Source: Calamus simplicifolius (Eukaryota > Streptophyta > Magnoliopsida > Arecales > Arecaceae). From it: a stretch of DNA of 64,000 nt. Below the pieces are notes generated by a model that did no database searches, was not told where the DNA came from, and worked only from the letters and a program-made list of their open reading frames with translations. Each line of letters opens with the position of its first letter. The first letter of the stretch is position 1. The stretch is taken from assembly GCA_900491605.1 (NCBI GenBank), contig UESW01000079.1:1-64000 (forward strand), read 5' to 3'. Made by a program: the position numbers and the translations under genes. This document shows, in pieces, positions 10,943 through 21,899 of this stretch.

Positions 10943-10959
10943 CCCTTCCTGGCGCACCA
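10943..10959 (-). other. Primer-binding site of element A
   Basis: On the minus strand, three bases inside the 5' LTR border, the sequence TGGTGCGCCAGGAAGGG starts with the TGG that pairs with tRNA 3' CCA. I cannot assign the tRNA species by eye. Confidence 0.65.
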
Positions 10960-11237
10960 ATCTGATGACGCCCGATCATCAGTCTTGAGCGCGGGGAAGA
11001 ATAACTCGCTTGCTGATGGGATCCTCCTCTAGCTGGATAACCTGCAAGAAGTCCCAAGACCAGAGGGGTGCTTCGGTCGGGACCCTTCGATGCCCAAGTC
11101 AGTAACCGAGGTTACAGCTGAGGAAGAGCTCGAGAGAGCTCTTTAGGGCAGAGAAGGCTTTGAGAGGTGGAGTTTCTCTGAGGTAAGTGAATAAAAGAGT
11201 GCTTATGTTTGCATACCTGGATCACCAGTGGACTCAC

Positions 11238-11246
11238 CCTTTTATA
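11238..11246 (-). promoter_or_regulatory. TATA box of the LTR promoter of element A
   Basis: TATAAAAGG on the minus strand points towards gag-pol. Element C has the same box at 61396-61404 with similar flanks (CCCTTTTATA on the plus strand). Confidence 0.6.
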
Positions 11247-11504
11247 AGCGGTTGAAACTTGCATGGGGATTAGCCACGCAAAATTCCGTGAAGAAGAAAT
11301 GTCCGCAGGACATGTGGGGGTTACATGAATTTGGGCTGATCGGTAGGTGATGTCCCATCGAGAGGGGAAAACTGGCGGTTGGTGGGCCAGGTCCCATCGA
11401 TCGGCGGAATCAGTTGGTTGGTGGGCCTAGTCCCATCGATGGCATGGTCAGCATAGGTGGGCCTGACTGTGTCAGGCTGCGTGGGTCAGAAGATTGATGG
11501 TTCT

Positions 11505-12165
11505 GGCAGGCGTGGGACCGACCTGAAGAGGTCGGGGCCGCCTCGGCTAGCTTGGAGATGCCGGGGCCGACGGGGCCGACTTAAGAAGTTGGGGCCACCT
11601 CGGCTTGCTTGGAGATGCCGGGACTGACGAGGCTGACTTGAAGAAGTCAGGGCCACCTCGGCTTGCTTGGAGATGTCAGGGTCGACGAGGCCGTCCTGGA
11701 AAGGTCGGGGCCACCTCGGCTTGCTTGGAGATGCCGGGGCCGATGTGGAAAGGTTGGGGCTGTCTTGGCTAGCTTGAAGATGCCGGGGTCGACCTAAAGA
11801 AGTCGGGGCCGCTTCGGGTCGCTTGGAGATGCCGGGGCTGACCTGTAAAGGTCGGGGCTGCCTCAGCTTGCTTGGAGACGTCGGGGCCGACGGGCTGACT
11901 TGAAGAAGTCGGGGCCGCCTCGGCTTGCTTGGAGATGCCGGGGCCGATGGGGCCAACCTGGAAAGGTCGGGGCCACCTCGGCTTGCTTGGAGATGCCGGG
12001 GCCAACTTGAAGAAGTCGGGGCCGCCTCGGCTCGCTTGGAGATGTTGGGGCCGACCTGGAAAGGTCGGGGCTGCCTCGGCTCGCTTGGAGATGCCAGGGC
12101 CGATGGGGCCAACTTGAAGAAGTCGGGGCCGCCTCGGCTTGCTTGGAGATGCTGGGGCCGGCTTA
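11505..12165. repeat. ~58-bp tandem repeats inside the LTR
   Basis: About a dozen head-to-tail copies of GAGATGCCGGGGCCGAC..., some with an extra GGGGCCGAC (58 versus ~49 bp), alternate the palindromic cores GACTTGAAGAAGTC and GACCTGGAAAGGTC. Related arrays are at 942-1270 and 61780-62030 with different copy numbers. Confidence 0.85.
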
Positions 12166-12222
12166 GAGTGCCACATAGCCGATTTTTCCATGATTACCGA
12201 TGTGGCTTCATTAGCCACATCA

Positions 12223-13215
12223 CCATGCAACTCTGCCTCGGCTCATTAGCGTTAGTCATTGGCAACTGCCTCCCCCTCACCCTTCACCTTTGGTCTCTTT
12301 AACAAAGATTGCCTTGTTGGTATATGTAATACTCCAAAAATAATTTTACATTGAATGTAAAAAAAATTTATATGCTTATAAATTAAGTTTATCTCCTATC
12401 AATTAATTTTTACTCGAGTTTTTGGATCTTAACTTTCACTCGAGTTTTTGTACCACATGATTTTAGGTTCGCTAATACATTAATTGAACTAGCATGTGGA
12501 TTTGGAACATTACAAATGACATTAGAGCCAACCTGAGTATATAGAAGTTAGTAGATGCATTATAAATGGTATCAGAGCCATCTGAATGTGCGGTAGTTAA
12601 TATGAGCATGCAATGGTGATAAAGTTTTGCCATGGTGTAAAGTTATTCTTACAGCACCAATAACCCAGCTTACGGGTAGATTTTGACTAGCTTGTGGGAT
12701 GCGATGAGAACATCGTATTATAAGAAAGAAAGATTGTAATACTCTAAAAATAGTTTCATATCAGATGGGAAAGAAGAAAAGATTGTAATACCAAAAAATA
12801 GTCCCACATTGAATAAAAAAGAAGGAAAGATTGTAAACCCAAAAATATTTTTGGGCTACATGGTTTTAGGCCCGCTAACAGGTTCATTGAAACATACATG
12901 AGCTTGAGGCATTACAAATTGTATCAAATCTGACCTGAACTCCAGCTTGGGGTAGATTTTGGTTAGCTTGTGGCGTACAATAGGATATCGCATTACAAGA
13001 AGGGGTAAATGAAAAAAAAATGTTATATGCTTATAACTCAAGTTTATCTTTTATCAATTAATTTTTATTCAAGTTTTTAATCCATTAGTTTTGATCCTCT
13101 AACAAATTAATGGAAATATATTATCAACACATGCAGGCACCGCCAAGGCTTAATATCCTTCAAGAACCCTAGCACCTTGGACACCCTAACCAATAGACAC
13201 CTCTAAGAAGTAAAT
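12223..13215. other. AT-rich intergenic region with decayed retroelement-like repeats
   Basis: No gene is visible. Several imperfect direct repeats of GATTGTAATACTC.AAAAATA (about 12326, 12732 and 12784) occur. TGGTATCAGAGCC at 12567-12579 resembles a primer-binding site complementary to initiator tRNA-Met, as used by many plant retrotransposons. This suggests remnants of an old LTR element, but no borders can be set. Confidence 0.4.
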
Positions 13216-13880
13216 CACTCCAAGAAAATTAAATATAGCGACGCCCAAATGCGTCGCTAAACAAGTATAGCGACGCATTAGTGACGCAATCAAGGCGTTG
13301 CTAAAATGTTCGTCGCAATTTCAATTTATCGCAATTGTGTCGCTTAACAGCGACTCTCTATGATGCCCTAAATGCATCGCAATATTGCGACATAGCCTAA
13401 ATGCGTCGCAACTTTAAAAATAAATTTTTTAAAAATATTTGCGATAGAAAATCTCATCGCAATTGCATCGCTAATTAATTAATTTATTTTTTAAAAATAA
13501 ATTTAAATAAAATAATTTTTATTTTTTTAAATTAATTGCGATGAAAATAGTGTCGCTAATTAATTAATTTATTTTTTAAAAAAATAAAATAATTTAATTT
13601 TTAATTTTTTAAAAATAATTGCGATGCCCCTAAATGCATCACTACTTTAAAATAAATTTTTTAAAAATATTTGTGATGGAAAATCTTGTCGCAATTGCGT
13701 CGCTAATTAATTTATTTATTTTAAAAAAATTAAAATAACATAATTTTTAATTTTTTTAAAATTAATTGCAATGAAAAATAGCATCGCTAATTAATTATTT
13801 ATTTTTTTAAAAAATAAAGTAATTAATTTTTAATTTTTAAAGTAAATTAATTTATTTATTTAAAAAATAAAATAATAAAA
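13216..13880. repeat. Left terminal inverted repeat and subterminal GCGTCGC repeats
   Basis: After the terminal CACTCCAAGAAAAT, dozens of short motifs (GCGTCGCTAA, TTGCGAC, GCGATG) appear in both orientations, separated by A/T runs, and many are mutated at CpG. An internal ~110-bp pattern repeats from about 13435. No gene is present. Confidence 0.85.
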
Positions 13881-14029
13881 ATAAACTTGCTAATACAATT
13901 GACCAAAACAATCATTACAAAATTTTCAAAAAATAATAAAAATTTATTTTATTAATTATTTAAAATTTTTATATACAAATGAAAAAAAAAAAAAATACAT
14001 CAAGTAGTGAAAAAAAAATACATCACTGC

Positions 14030-15415
14030 AGGCGGCTGTGGAGGCTGCGGAGGCTGCGACAAGCGGACCAACTAAATCTTGCATCTGACGCATGATGGCT
14101 CGCATCTCCTGCAAATCCTCCTGAACCTCCTGGCGAACCTCCTCTGCAATAGATCTCCGAAGGTCGTGTAAACGCTCGGGAGGAATATCACCAGAAACTC
14201 GCGAGCTGGAGGCCTGATGGGGAAAATATGTAGAAGCTCTAGTGCCCAGACCATAGACCCTGCGGTCTCGCGGCTGGGCACCAACAGCCTCCAAAAACAC
14301 ACGCGACTCTCCTCTGCTGAGAGTTCGACGGGCGTCTCCCCATCAGTAGAGTCGACCTGCGATGCCTGGGAGCGAAGCTCCTCGACTCGTGTCTTTAAAT
14401 TATGAAATCAACAATAAATGAGTTAATAAATTGAAATAAAATTTTAGAAATTAAACAGATACTACATAAATCTAATTTCTTACCGCAACCTCCCGTGATC
14501 GCGTGTCGACCCAGGAACCGTCCCTCCTGGTGTGTGTCGCCCTGAATAGACGAAACTCACCAGGATCTCCGCCCTCCTGCTCAGACTATAACAATAAAAA
14601 AGATATTAATACAAATATTTGTAAATAACTAAAATAGTAATTAAAATATTTATGTTTTCTTACCATACGCCGTCTGTGCTCCTGAATCGAAATGGAGCCC
14701 GAAGTATGGCGGGAGAGACCCGTGCCAGGACCGCCCTTCTCAGATCGGCGGTTCGTGCTGGCTGATGCGGACCTCCTGCGCCAGCCATCGGACTGCCAGG
14801 CCTGCTGCCACTCGTGCCAAATACCCTCTGGCACGTGCGCAGGATGCTGACCCGAACCCTCCAACGATGAAGCATGTCGGAGTATCGGCGTCCGTCAGAG
14901 CCTCCCATGCTGCCCTAATGGCATCATGGCTGGCAGGATCCCACGTAAACTTTTTCTGCATTAAAATAAACAGTTAGTTTCTGAATTTATTAAGTTTAAA
15001 AATTTTATATCAGTGATAAATTGTATTTAATAAGTTTACCTGAAACTCAGAAAAATAAAACTCCCTCGTGGCTGGAGATACGTGGCGCCAATCGTAGCCA
15101 CTGGGATCTGCACGCCTCTGAAATACGGCGCTGATGTGGCTGGATACATGATGCTGCTCAATAAATCTGTTAAAAAAATGCATGTTTATAAGTAATTGAC
15201 TTAAAAACATAAACATATTTAATTAGTATATACTTACAGCCCCTGAGCATCAAGTCGAAGTACGGTGCGGCCGATGGTGGAAGAACTCTCGGAGGTATGT
15301 GCCGATCGGCTGGATGGTAAATGCAGGATCGAGCGATGCTGGAGATCTCTCTCAATGTGATCTGATGCAGCAGGGCTACGTCCCTGTCAGTCGGTAGATC
15401 TACCTCTGCCCGTCA
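14030..15415 (-). pseudogene. CACTA second gene, Transposase_24 (Ptta/En/Spm)-like, degenerate
   Basis: This is the accessory gene of plant CACTA elements, thought to bind subterminal repeats. Read on the minus strand, exon-like blocks are: an N-terminal block (about 15415-15235), a block with FYFSEFQ (about 15168-15040), a block with KKFTWDPASHDAIRAAWEAL (14955 downward) and GGPGTGLSRHTSGSISIQEHRRRM (to about 14664), a short block with WVDTRSREV (about 14594-14485), and a C-terminal coiled-coil block (about 14396-14030) with EEVRQEVQEDLQEMRAIMRQMQDL. GT/AG borders are plausible between blocks. Frame changes within the third block (14955-14664) suggest decay. The family call rests on the WDP and RHTSGSIS motifs. 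Confidence 0.7.
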
Positions 15416-15520
15416 TACTGAAAATACTAAAGATTCATACAATTAAATTACGATTAATGATTGACTATGTAAAAATTTAACACTTATAAAAAAAAGTTAA
15501 ATTTTAAAAAACCTCTATGT

Positions 15521-18500
15521 TTAATCGGTGTCATTTGTTTCGTGAAATGTTGGTTCAACATCCGATGCCGTATCGGATTGCGATTCAGTTTCATTATCAT
15601 CGGAAGGAAACCGAACATTTGCATCCGCAATTTCTTGGACATCACCATTTGGATCTCTAAGTGATGTTTCAGGAGCCCTTGTGTCGTCCTCAATTGCATG
15701 CATTTCCATCTCATCCTCTTGAAATGCAGGGCACTCGGCTGATTGACTTGATGAACTCTCCTCTAATACGATTGTTGAACGTGGGACGATTTTAGAAACG
15801 GCCCACCAATCTCGCTTGTCGTTGCGCAAACTTGGATATCCGCAGTAAAAGACTTGCTGAGCTTGGGATGCAAGGATGAATGGGTCATATTTCTGCAATC
15901 TTCGTCGATGGTTCACTTCAACCAAATTGTAGTCGTTATGAACCCTTTTGCCCACAGGAACTATCGGATCGAACCAATCACAACGAAACAATACGGTTCG
16001 TTTCATAGGCCAACCGGGATATTCAACTTCAACCACCTCTACTAACTTTCCATAATAATCCTGCATATTTGCTCCAACACTTTCTCCTTTAACACACACG
16101 CCCCAGTTCTGCGTGCCTCTTGAAGCTGCTAATCGTTCAATCTGAAATTTGTACCCATTTACAAAATAGCCAGTAGAGGTTGTTACGGTCTTCAATGGCC
16201 ATTGCGATAGACATTTAATGAAAATATTGTCGGTTGTGGACCATGGACCGTTTACCTATAAATTAATAAGCTATTCACATCCAATTCAAAAAATAAAAGC
16301 CATTATTGAAATTGATTGAGTGATACTACTCACAAATTCATAAAACCAGTAAGCAAACTCCGTTTCTAATTTCTGCCCAATTGCAATTTGATTGTCTATC
16401 ACAAAACATCCTTATGGGATGAAAAGGATGAAAACTGATGTTAGCAATTAAATATTATGGTATATTGTAATTTAAATTAAAATTTCAATTAAGCATTGAA
16501 GTACACTTACTCAATATATGGATCGACTTCTCTACAGTTCATTAGGATGTAATAATGTGCTGCATTATACTCCATATCGCTAAGATTTCTTGACTTCTGC
16601 CCACCAAATGAACGGCCGATACCTTTAAAAATTGATATTCTACCGTCATTAGGTTCTCCTTCGTCCACACATACGTCATCGTTACGACCAAGATTTCGGC
16701 TCCTCGTGTGGACGTGACCCTCAAAGTAATGCGAGGCAAAAGCTGAAACTTCTTCGACCAAGTGTGCATTGCATATAGAACCTTCAACCCTTGCCTTATT
16801 ACGCACATTATTTTTTAACTTCTTAAGATACCTATATGTAAAGTTGAAACAAAAATTAACCAATTTCTTGCAATGAAATAATATTTGAAATGTCAACATA
16901 TCTTAATGATGTATATATTTACCTCTCGAAAGGATACATCCAGCGATACTGCACGGGACCAGCTATGCTCGCTTCGTATGGCAAGTGAACCGGTAAATGC
17001 TCCATTGAGTCAAAAAAACTGGAGGAAATATTCGCTCAAGCTTGCATAAAATAATTGGAATTTCCTCCTCAAGCCTTGCCATGGATGCAGAAGTAATGAC
17101 TGCGGCAGATAACTCCTTGAAGAACAAGCTGAGCTCCGTAATTGCCTTCCAGACATGTTGCGGAAGCAACTCACGAAAAGCTATAGGTAATAACCGTTGC
17201 ATGAAAACATGGCAGTCGTGACTCTTCATGCCGAACAACTTGAGCTTATGCATGTCCACACACCTACCGATATTTGAGGCATAACCATCTGGAAATTTTA
17301 ACCCTCTAAGCCAGTTACATAAAACTTCTCGTGAATTTCTGTCAAGAGTGTAACAGGCTTTAGGATAGGTCCCGTCGGCACTCCTTCTCAAATCACCTCT
17401 TCTGCAGTACTGATTAAGTTCTTCTCTTGACTTTGCAGTATCTTTTGTTTTTCCCGGGATGTTTAGCACCGTGTTAAATATGTTATCAAAGAAATTTTTC
17501 TCGATATGCATAACATCCAAGTTGTGCCGGATGAGATTTGTGCTCCAATAAGGCAAATCCCAAAATATACTTCGCTTCTTCCAGTTATGTTCTTTACATA
17601 TACGGCCATTTATTCTATCTGCATCCGGTTCCCATGCATACATCAACCCCAAATGCTCTATAGTATCAAATATATCCGTGCCGGACCTAACCGGTTCGGC
17701 GAATTTTGTGACTGCTTTGTTCTTCCGGAAGGCGATCAAGTTACGCCTGTAAGGATGATTTGGGGCAAGAACTTCCTATGGTTATCAAACCATGACTGCT
17801 TACCACTCTTCTGCAATGTAAATGCATCCGAATCATACATGCAATGAGGGCATGCCAGACGTCCAGCAGTGCTCCAACCAGACAACATTGCATATGCCGG
17901 GAAATCACTTATTGTCCACATCAAAGCAGCTCTCATGATGAAATTCTGTTTCATAGAAATGTCGTAGGCTACGACTCCTGTTTCCCACAACATTTTCAAT
18001 TCGGCCACCAACGGTTGCAGAAGACATCAATCTTTTCCTTTGGATTTGATGGTCCTGGAACCAAAACGGTTAAAAACATTGCAGTATCTTTCATGCACTT
18101 CCACGGAGGAAGGTTATATACAGTCAGTATCACAGGCCAACATGAATACTGTTGCCCCGCTTGACCAAATGGTTGGAAGCCATCGGTACAAAGACCTAAT
18201 CTCACATTCCTTATATTCAGCGAAATCAGGATGATTTTCATTGAAATGCTTCCAAGCCTTTGAATCTGATGGATGCCGCATTTCATCCTCTTTAGATTCA
18301 TGTTCGGCATGCCATCTCATATCAGCAGCTGTTGCCTCAGATCTGTATAATCTCTGCAGGCGTGGGGTAAGAGGAAAGTAATGCATCCTCTTGTAAGGCA
18401 CACTTTTCCTCCTACTTGTACTGGCTCCTCCTTCGCTGTTTTTGTACCTCGATTGCCCACAAATCTTACACCATCTCAGCTCTGAGTCTTCACCCCAAAA

Positions 18501-19179
18501 TATCATACAATTGTTCAAGCAACAATCGATCTTATTAACTGGGAGCCCAAGCCCACGCAACAACTTCTTTGTTGCGTAAAAACTGTCTGCTGCAACATTA
18601 TCATTTGGCAAAATTTCTTTGATTAACCCAGCTACAGAATTGAACGCCTTTTCTGATAATCGATGTTCTGCCTTAATATTCAACATTCGAGCAGCTGTAG
18701 ACAACTGGGAATGACCCTCACAGGATACAATTCTTGATTTGCAGCACGCAACATATCATAAAATTGTTGTGCATCTGGATTTGGTTCTTCCATAAATGTA
18801 TTCTGATTGAATTCATTACCCGATGCATTCATCACCATTTGTTCATATGTGTTTAAATTCACAAATGGTTCATCTACGGGAATTGACTCTTGTTGGCCTA
18901 TAACAGCTGCTGGAATATCCTCTGGTTCACCATGACAGTACCAAACATAGTAATCAGGAACAAACCCCTTCTTACACAAATGCACCTTAACAGTTTCAAC
19001 ATCTCTGTAGGCTTTATTCTGACACCTTGGAAGTTGCATGGGCACCTAATCCTAGGCCCATCCATCCATTCAGGTTGGCTACATGCAAATGCGATAAATT
19101 CTTCCAATCCATTCAGAAAATCTGGATTAAGCAAGCCATCTTTTATCCTTGCATACATCCACGAGCGAGCCCCGCTCAT
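15521..19179 (-). pseudogene. CACTA transposase gene, TNP2-type, degenerate
   Basis: The main transposase of an En/Spm element. Domains in order: Transposase-associated N-terminus with a Cys-rich part (SWMYARIKDGLLNPDFLNG, IRCPC, HGFVPDYYVWY-like; 19179-18900), TNP2 core (18704-17740; LGLCTDGFQPFG, YNLPPWKCMKD, GRLACPHCM, LDVMHIEKNFFDNI), DUF4218 (from HVWKAITELSLFF, about 17150, to 16510), and C-terminal DUF4216 (16195-15521, FRCDWFDP). An intron is likely at 16919-16832 (GTAAATA...ATATAG), and another lies before 16195. Frame changes near 19050, 18700, 18240, 18010, 17740 and 17020 break the protein. A few could be introns, but not all. No intact start-to-stop frame survives. Confidence 0.85.
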
Positions 19180-19471
19180 TTTTGACCGACTTATACAAAG
19201 TCTGGTAAACCATTAAAGGAAACCAACAAAATAATATATTAGTTAATATTATATAACTAAATTATTTCTTTTACAACTAAGGTTAAATAATTTAAATCAT
19301 TTACCTCTTTTACCCTACCATGCAAGGGCGAGCCACGGCTACGATCCTTGGCGTGCTAGCAAGGACCGAGGCACAGGAGGGGGTTCAATCATAGACTTCA
19401 CAAGAAGCAAGTGTCCTAAATGAATTCTACCTTCACTCCATGTCTATAAGGTAAGGCCCTATCCCATTCAA

Positions 19472-19667
19472 GAATATTTTTGCGATATGTTATTCTGCTA
19501 TTAATTATCATCGATCGGTTACGTTGAAATTTCGGCAGCATTTCCCCATATGTTCTCCTAAATGTGTGGTATATATGCCACACTAGGAGAACGTATGAGC
19601 AAATACAAACCGCAAATCTCAACCCAACGATGATTAATAGCAGACTAACATATCGCAAAAAATATTC
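19472..19667. repeat. 196-bp near-perfect fold-back (MITE-like) inside the CACTA
   Basis: The left arm GAATATTTTTGCGATATGTTA is matched by an inverted right arm ending TAACATATCGCAAAAAATATTC at 19667. The complementarity continues to the centre (CATATGTTCTCCTAAATGTGTGG against CCACACTAGGAGAACGTATG around TATATA). The whole unit would fold into one long hairpin. No clear target duplication is visible. It may be a nested MITE or an inverted duplication able to give small RNAs. Confidence 0.8.
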
Positions 19668-20450
19668 AAACTGTCCACCAGGACAATTTGAGAATTTGCA
19701 AGACTAAGTCTTACAAAGTCTCAAATGGGCCTAAAGGTTATAGTGATGTGAGAAATAATATGAAAAATCAAAGAACGAACTTGACATAGTATGTATGTCA
19801 TATGGATTTACTTTAGATAAGTAAAAATGGATTCAACCTGGCTAAACTAAATTTGATTCAATCTAATAACTCAAATCACATAAAATCTATGCTCTTATCT
19901 CAAATTCTTTTTATTAGGAGTTATATCCTTTCAGTACTTGAATCTGAGTTCACTATATCAAATTTAATATTCTTGCATTAAATTTAGTTCTAAATAAGCT
20001 ATATCATTTTTCCTTCATGATATCGAATTTATTTTGATTGGTTGGTTTATAATTTGAGGAATTATATTAAATTATGGTTTGCTATATCAAATTTCTTTCA
20101 ATTGAAGAACATGAATATTCTAATTTTTTTCTAATTTGCTAAGAAAATGATTATGACAATATTTAAAAACTAAATATTTAAAATTTACTAAGCCAAAATA
20201 TAACAGGTAATAAAGAAATATAAATTCATTAAAAATTTAATCATCTAAACTATCAAAACCATATAAATTGCATGATAAGCATTCTAATAATAATATCATG
20301 AACAATGTTTCAAGAAATAACAGATTCGATAACACAAGACATTTATAAATCTAAATATATAAATTTTAAATATATCAAATATTATGCAAATATCAAATTA
20401 TGCATTACAAAATTATAGATTACATGCAAATTTCTCTAATGTTTCATGTA
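19668..20450. other. AT-rich non-coding stretch of the CACTA
   Basis: No ORF or strong repeat is visible. It holds several copies of short TATATCAAATTT/TCAAATT-type words. Confidence 0.5.
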
Positions 20451-20454
20451 AAAT

Positions 20455-20960
20455 TTAGTGGGGGTGGGGGAAAAACCCCACCCGGCCCCTTTTTTTTTAA
20501 AAAAATGGTGGCCTGGCCACGGAAAAACCCCACCCGGCCCCTTTTTTTTAAAAAAATGGTGGTCTGGCCACCGCCGGCCATGGCCATGGCCGTGGCCTGA
20601 GACCACGGTCATGACCGCAGCTGTGGCCGAAGACGACACGGGTGGGGAAAAACCCCACCCCGGCCCCTTTTTTTAAAAAAAATGGTGGCCTGGCCACCGT
20701 GGCCAGGCCACCACCGGCCACGGCCGCGGCCATGGCCTGAGACCACGGTCACGGTCGCGGCCGTGGCCGGAGACGGCAGGGGTGGGGGAAAAACCCCACC
20801 CGGCCCTTTTTTTTTAAAAAAAAATGGTGGCCTTAGGAGTGGGGGAGAAACCCCACCCCGACAGTTTTTTTAAAAAAAAAACTGTGGCCTAGCCACCATA
20901 GCCAGGCCACCACCGGCTACGACCGTGGCCATGGCCAGAAACGGAAGGGCGGGGGCGGGG
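20455..20960. repeat. GC-rich hairpin block with GGGGTGGGG/CCCCACCC and GGCCATGGCC palindromes
   Basis: A unit with GGGGAAAAACCCCACCCGGCCCC, T7-9 A6-9, ATGGTGGCCTGGCCACC and GGCCACGGCC.. recurs about five times (near 20460, 20520, 20640, 20785 and 20840). GGGGTGGGGAAAAACCCCACC, TTTTTTTAAAAAAA and GGTGGCCTGGCCACC are each self-complementary, so each copy can form several hairpins. It lies upstream of the transposase gene (minus strand). Confidence 0.8.
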
Positions 20961-21130
20961 AGGGGAGGGAGGGCTTACCTCGCTAAATCAGGGATGCCGC
21001 CGGGGGTTCCTTGTGCCGGGGGGCCGCAGCCGGTGGGTTCCTAGCGCTGGGGGAGGGGGCGGGGGGAGCCGAAGGAGGCGACGGTGGGTTAGGGCAAGAA
21101 GAGGAAGAAGAAGAGGCCGAGGGGACGGGC
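20961..21130. other. G-rich segment, possible promoter-side region of the CACTA
   Basis: A G/A-rich plus strand (GGGCGGGGGCGGGGAGGGGAGGGAGGG, then GAAGAGGAAGAAGAAGAGG) occurs just before the right subterminal repeats. No TATA box stands out. It may be the 5' flank of the minus-strand genes. Confidence 0.3.
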
Positions 21131-21899
21131 GCAACTCAGGTTATATATTAAGGATTAGCGACGCAATTTTGCATCGCTAATCCCTTGCTAATTTTTTTAA
21201 ATTTATTATGGATTAGCAATGCAATTATGTGTCACTAATTCGTCGCTATATTGGCTGGCGGCAAATTTTTTTTTATTTTTTAGGAAAATTAGTGATGCAA
21301 ATAATTGCATCGCTAATGCGTCGCTAATTTGGCGGCAATGACTGACGAAAAATTTTTATTTTATTTTCTGAAAAAATTCATCGCTAATACGTCGCAATAT
21401 TTTATTTGATAATTATATTTCATAAAAATTAATTTTTTAAAAATAATTGCGATGCACCTGGTTGCGCTGCAATGTTTTATTTTTAATTTTTTTATAACAT
21501 TTATTTTTTAAAAATAAATTACGATGCAATACTTGCGTCGCTAAATTAAAAATTATTTTTTTAATTTTTTGGTTTATTGCATCGCTAATGCGTCACTATT
21601 TAACATAATTTATTTTTTAAAAAAAATTGCGATGCACTGATTTGCGTCATAATATTTTATTTGATAATTATATTTTATAAAAATTAATTTTTCTAAAAAT
21701 AATTGCGACGCACCTAGTTGCGTTGCAATGTTTTATTTTTAATTTTTTTTATAACATTTATTTTTTTAAAAAAATTGCGACGCAATACTTGCGTCGCTAA
21801 ATTAAAAATTAATTTTTTTAATTTTCTTGTTTATTGCATTGCTATGCGTCGCTATTTAACATAATTTATTTTTTAAAAAAAATTGTGACACACTGATTT
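21131..21899. repeat. Right subterminal region: ~255-bp macro-units of GCGTCGC repeats
   Basis: AATATTTTATTTGATAATTAT occurs at 21396 and 21651, and the 255 bp that follow each copy are near-identical in order (TTGCGATGCACC, TTTATAACATTTATTTTTT, TACTTGCGTCGCTAAATT, GTTTATTGCATCGCTAATGCGTC, TTAACATAATTTATTTTTT). Similar units return after the satellite arrays (25090-25600). Confidence 0.8.

Larger units (their letters stand above)
942..12222 (-). mobile_element. Element A: degenerate Ty3/gypsy (Tat-type) LTR retrotransposon with antisense gene
   Basis: Read on the minus strand the order is 5' LTR (10963-12222), primer-binding site, gag, protease-RT-RNase H-integrase, 141-bp tandem repeats, an opposite-strand gene, a purine tract and a 3' LTR (942-1329, truncated by the 1-941 segment). 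The pol order RT-RH-INT is that of Ty3/gypsy. An extra antisense ORF plus tandem repeats between pol and the 3' LTR is known from Tat-clade elements such as Grande and Retand. Frameshifts, stops and an RT deletion make this copy inactive. Element C at 61119 is a close relative. Confidence 0.85.
10963..12222 (-). repeat. 5' LTR of element A (1260 bp)
   Basis: The plus-strand borders are TGATGACGCC... at 10963 and ...GCCACATCA at 12222, giving short inverted ends TGATG/CATCA. The same borders occur in element C (61119 and 62090). A minus-strand TATA box lies at 11238-11246, and the outer half holds the ~58-bp tandem repeats. The host bases after it are CCATG (12223-12227). The matching duplication at the other end is outside the window. 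Confidence 0.85.

Noticed and set aside
20400..20873. ORFs with PFFLKKW repeats
   Set aside because: They translate the GGCCCCTTTTTTTAAAAAAATGGTGG hairpin units on both strands.
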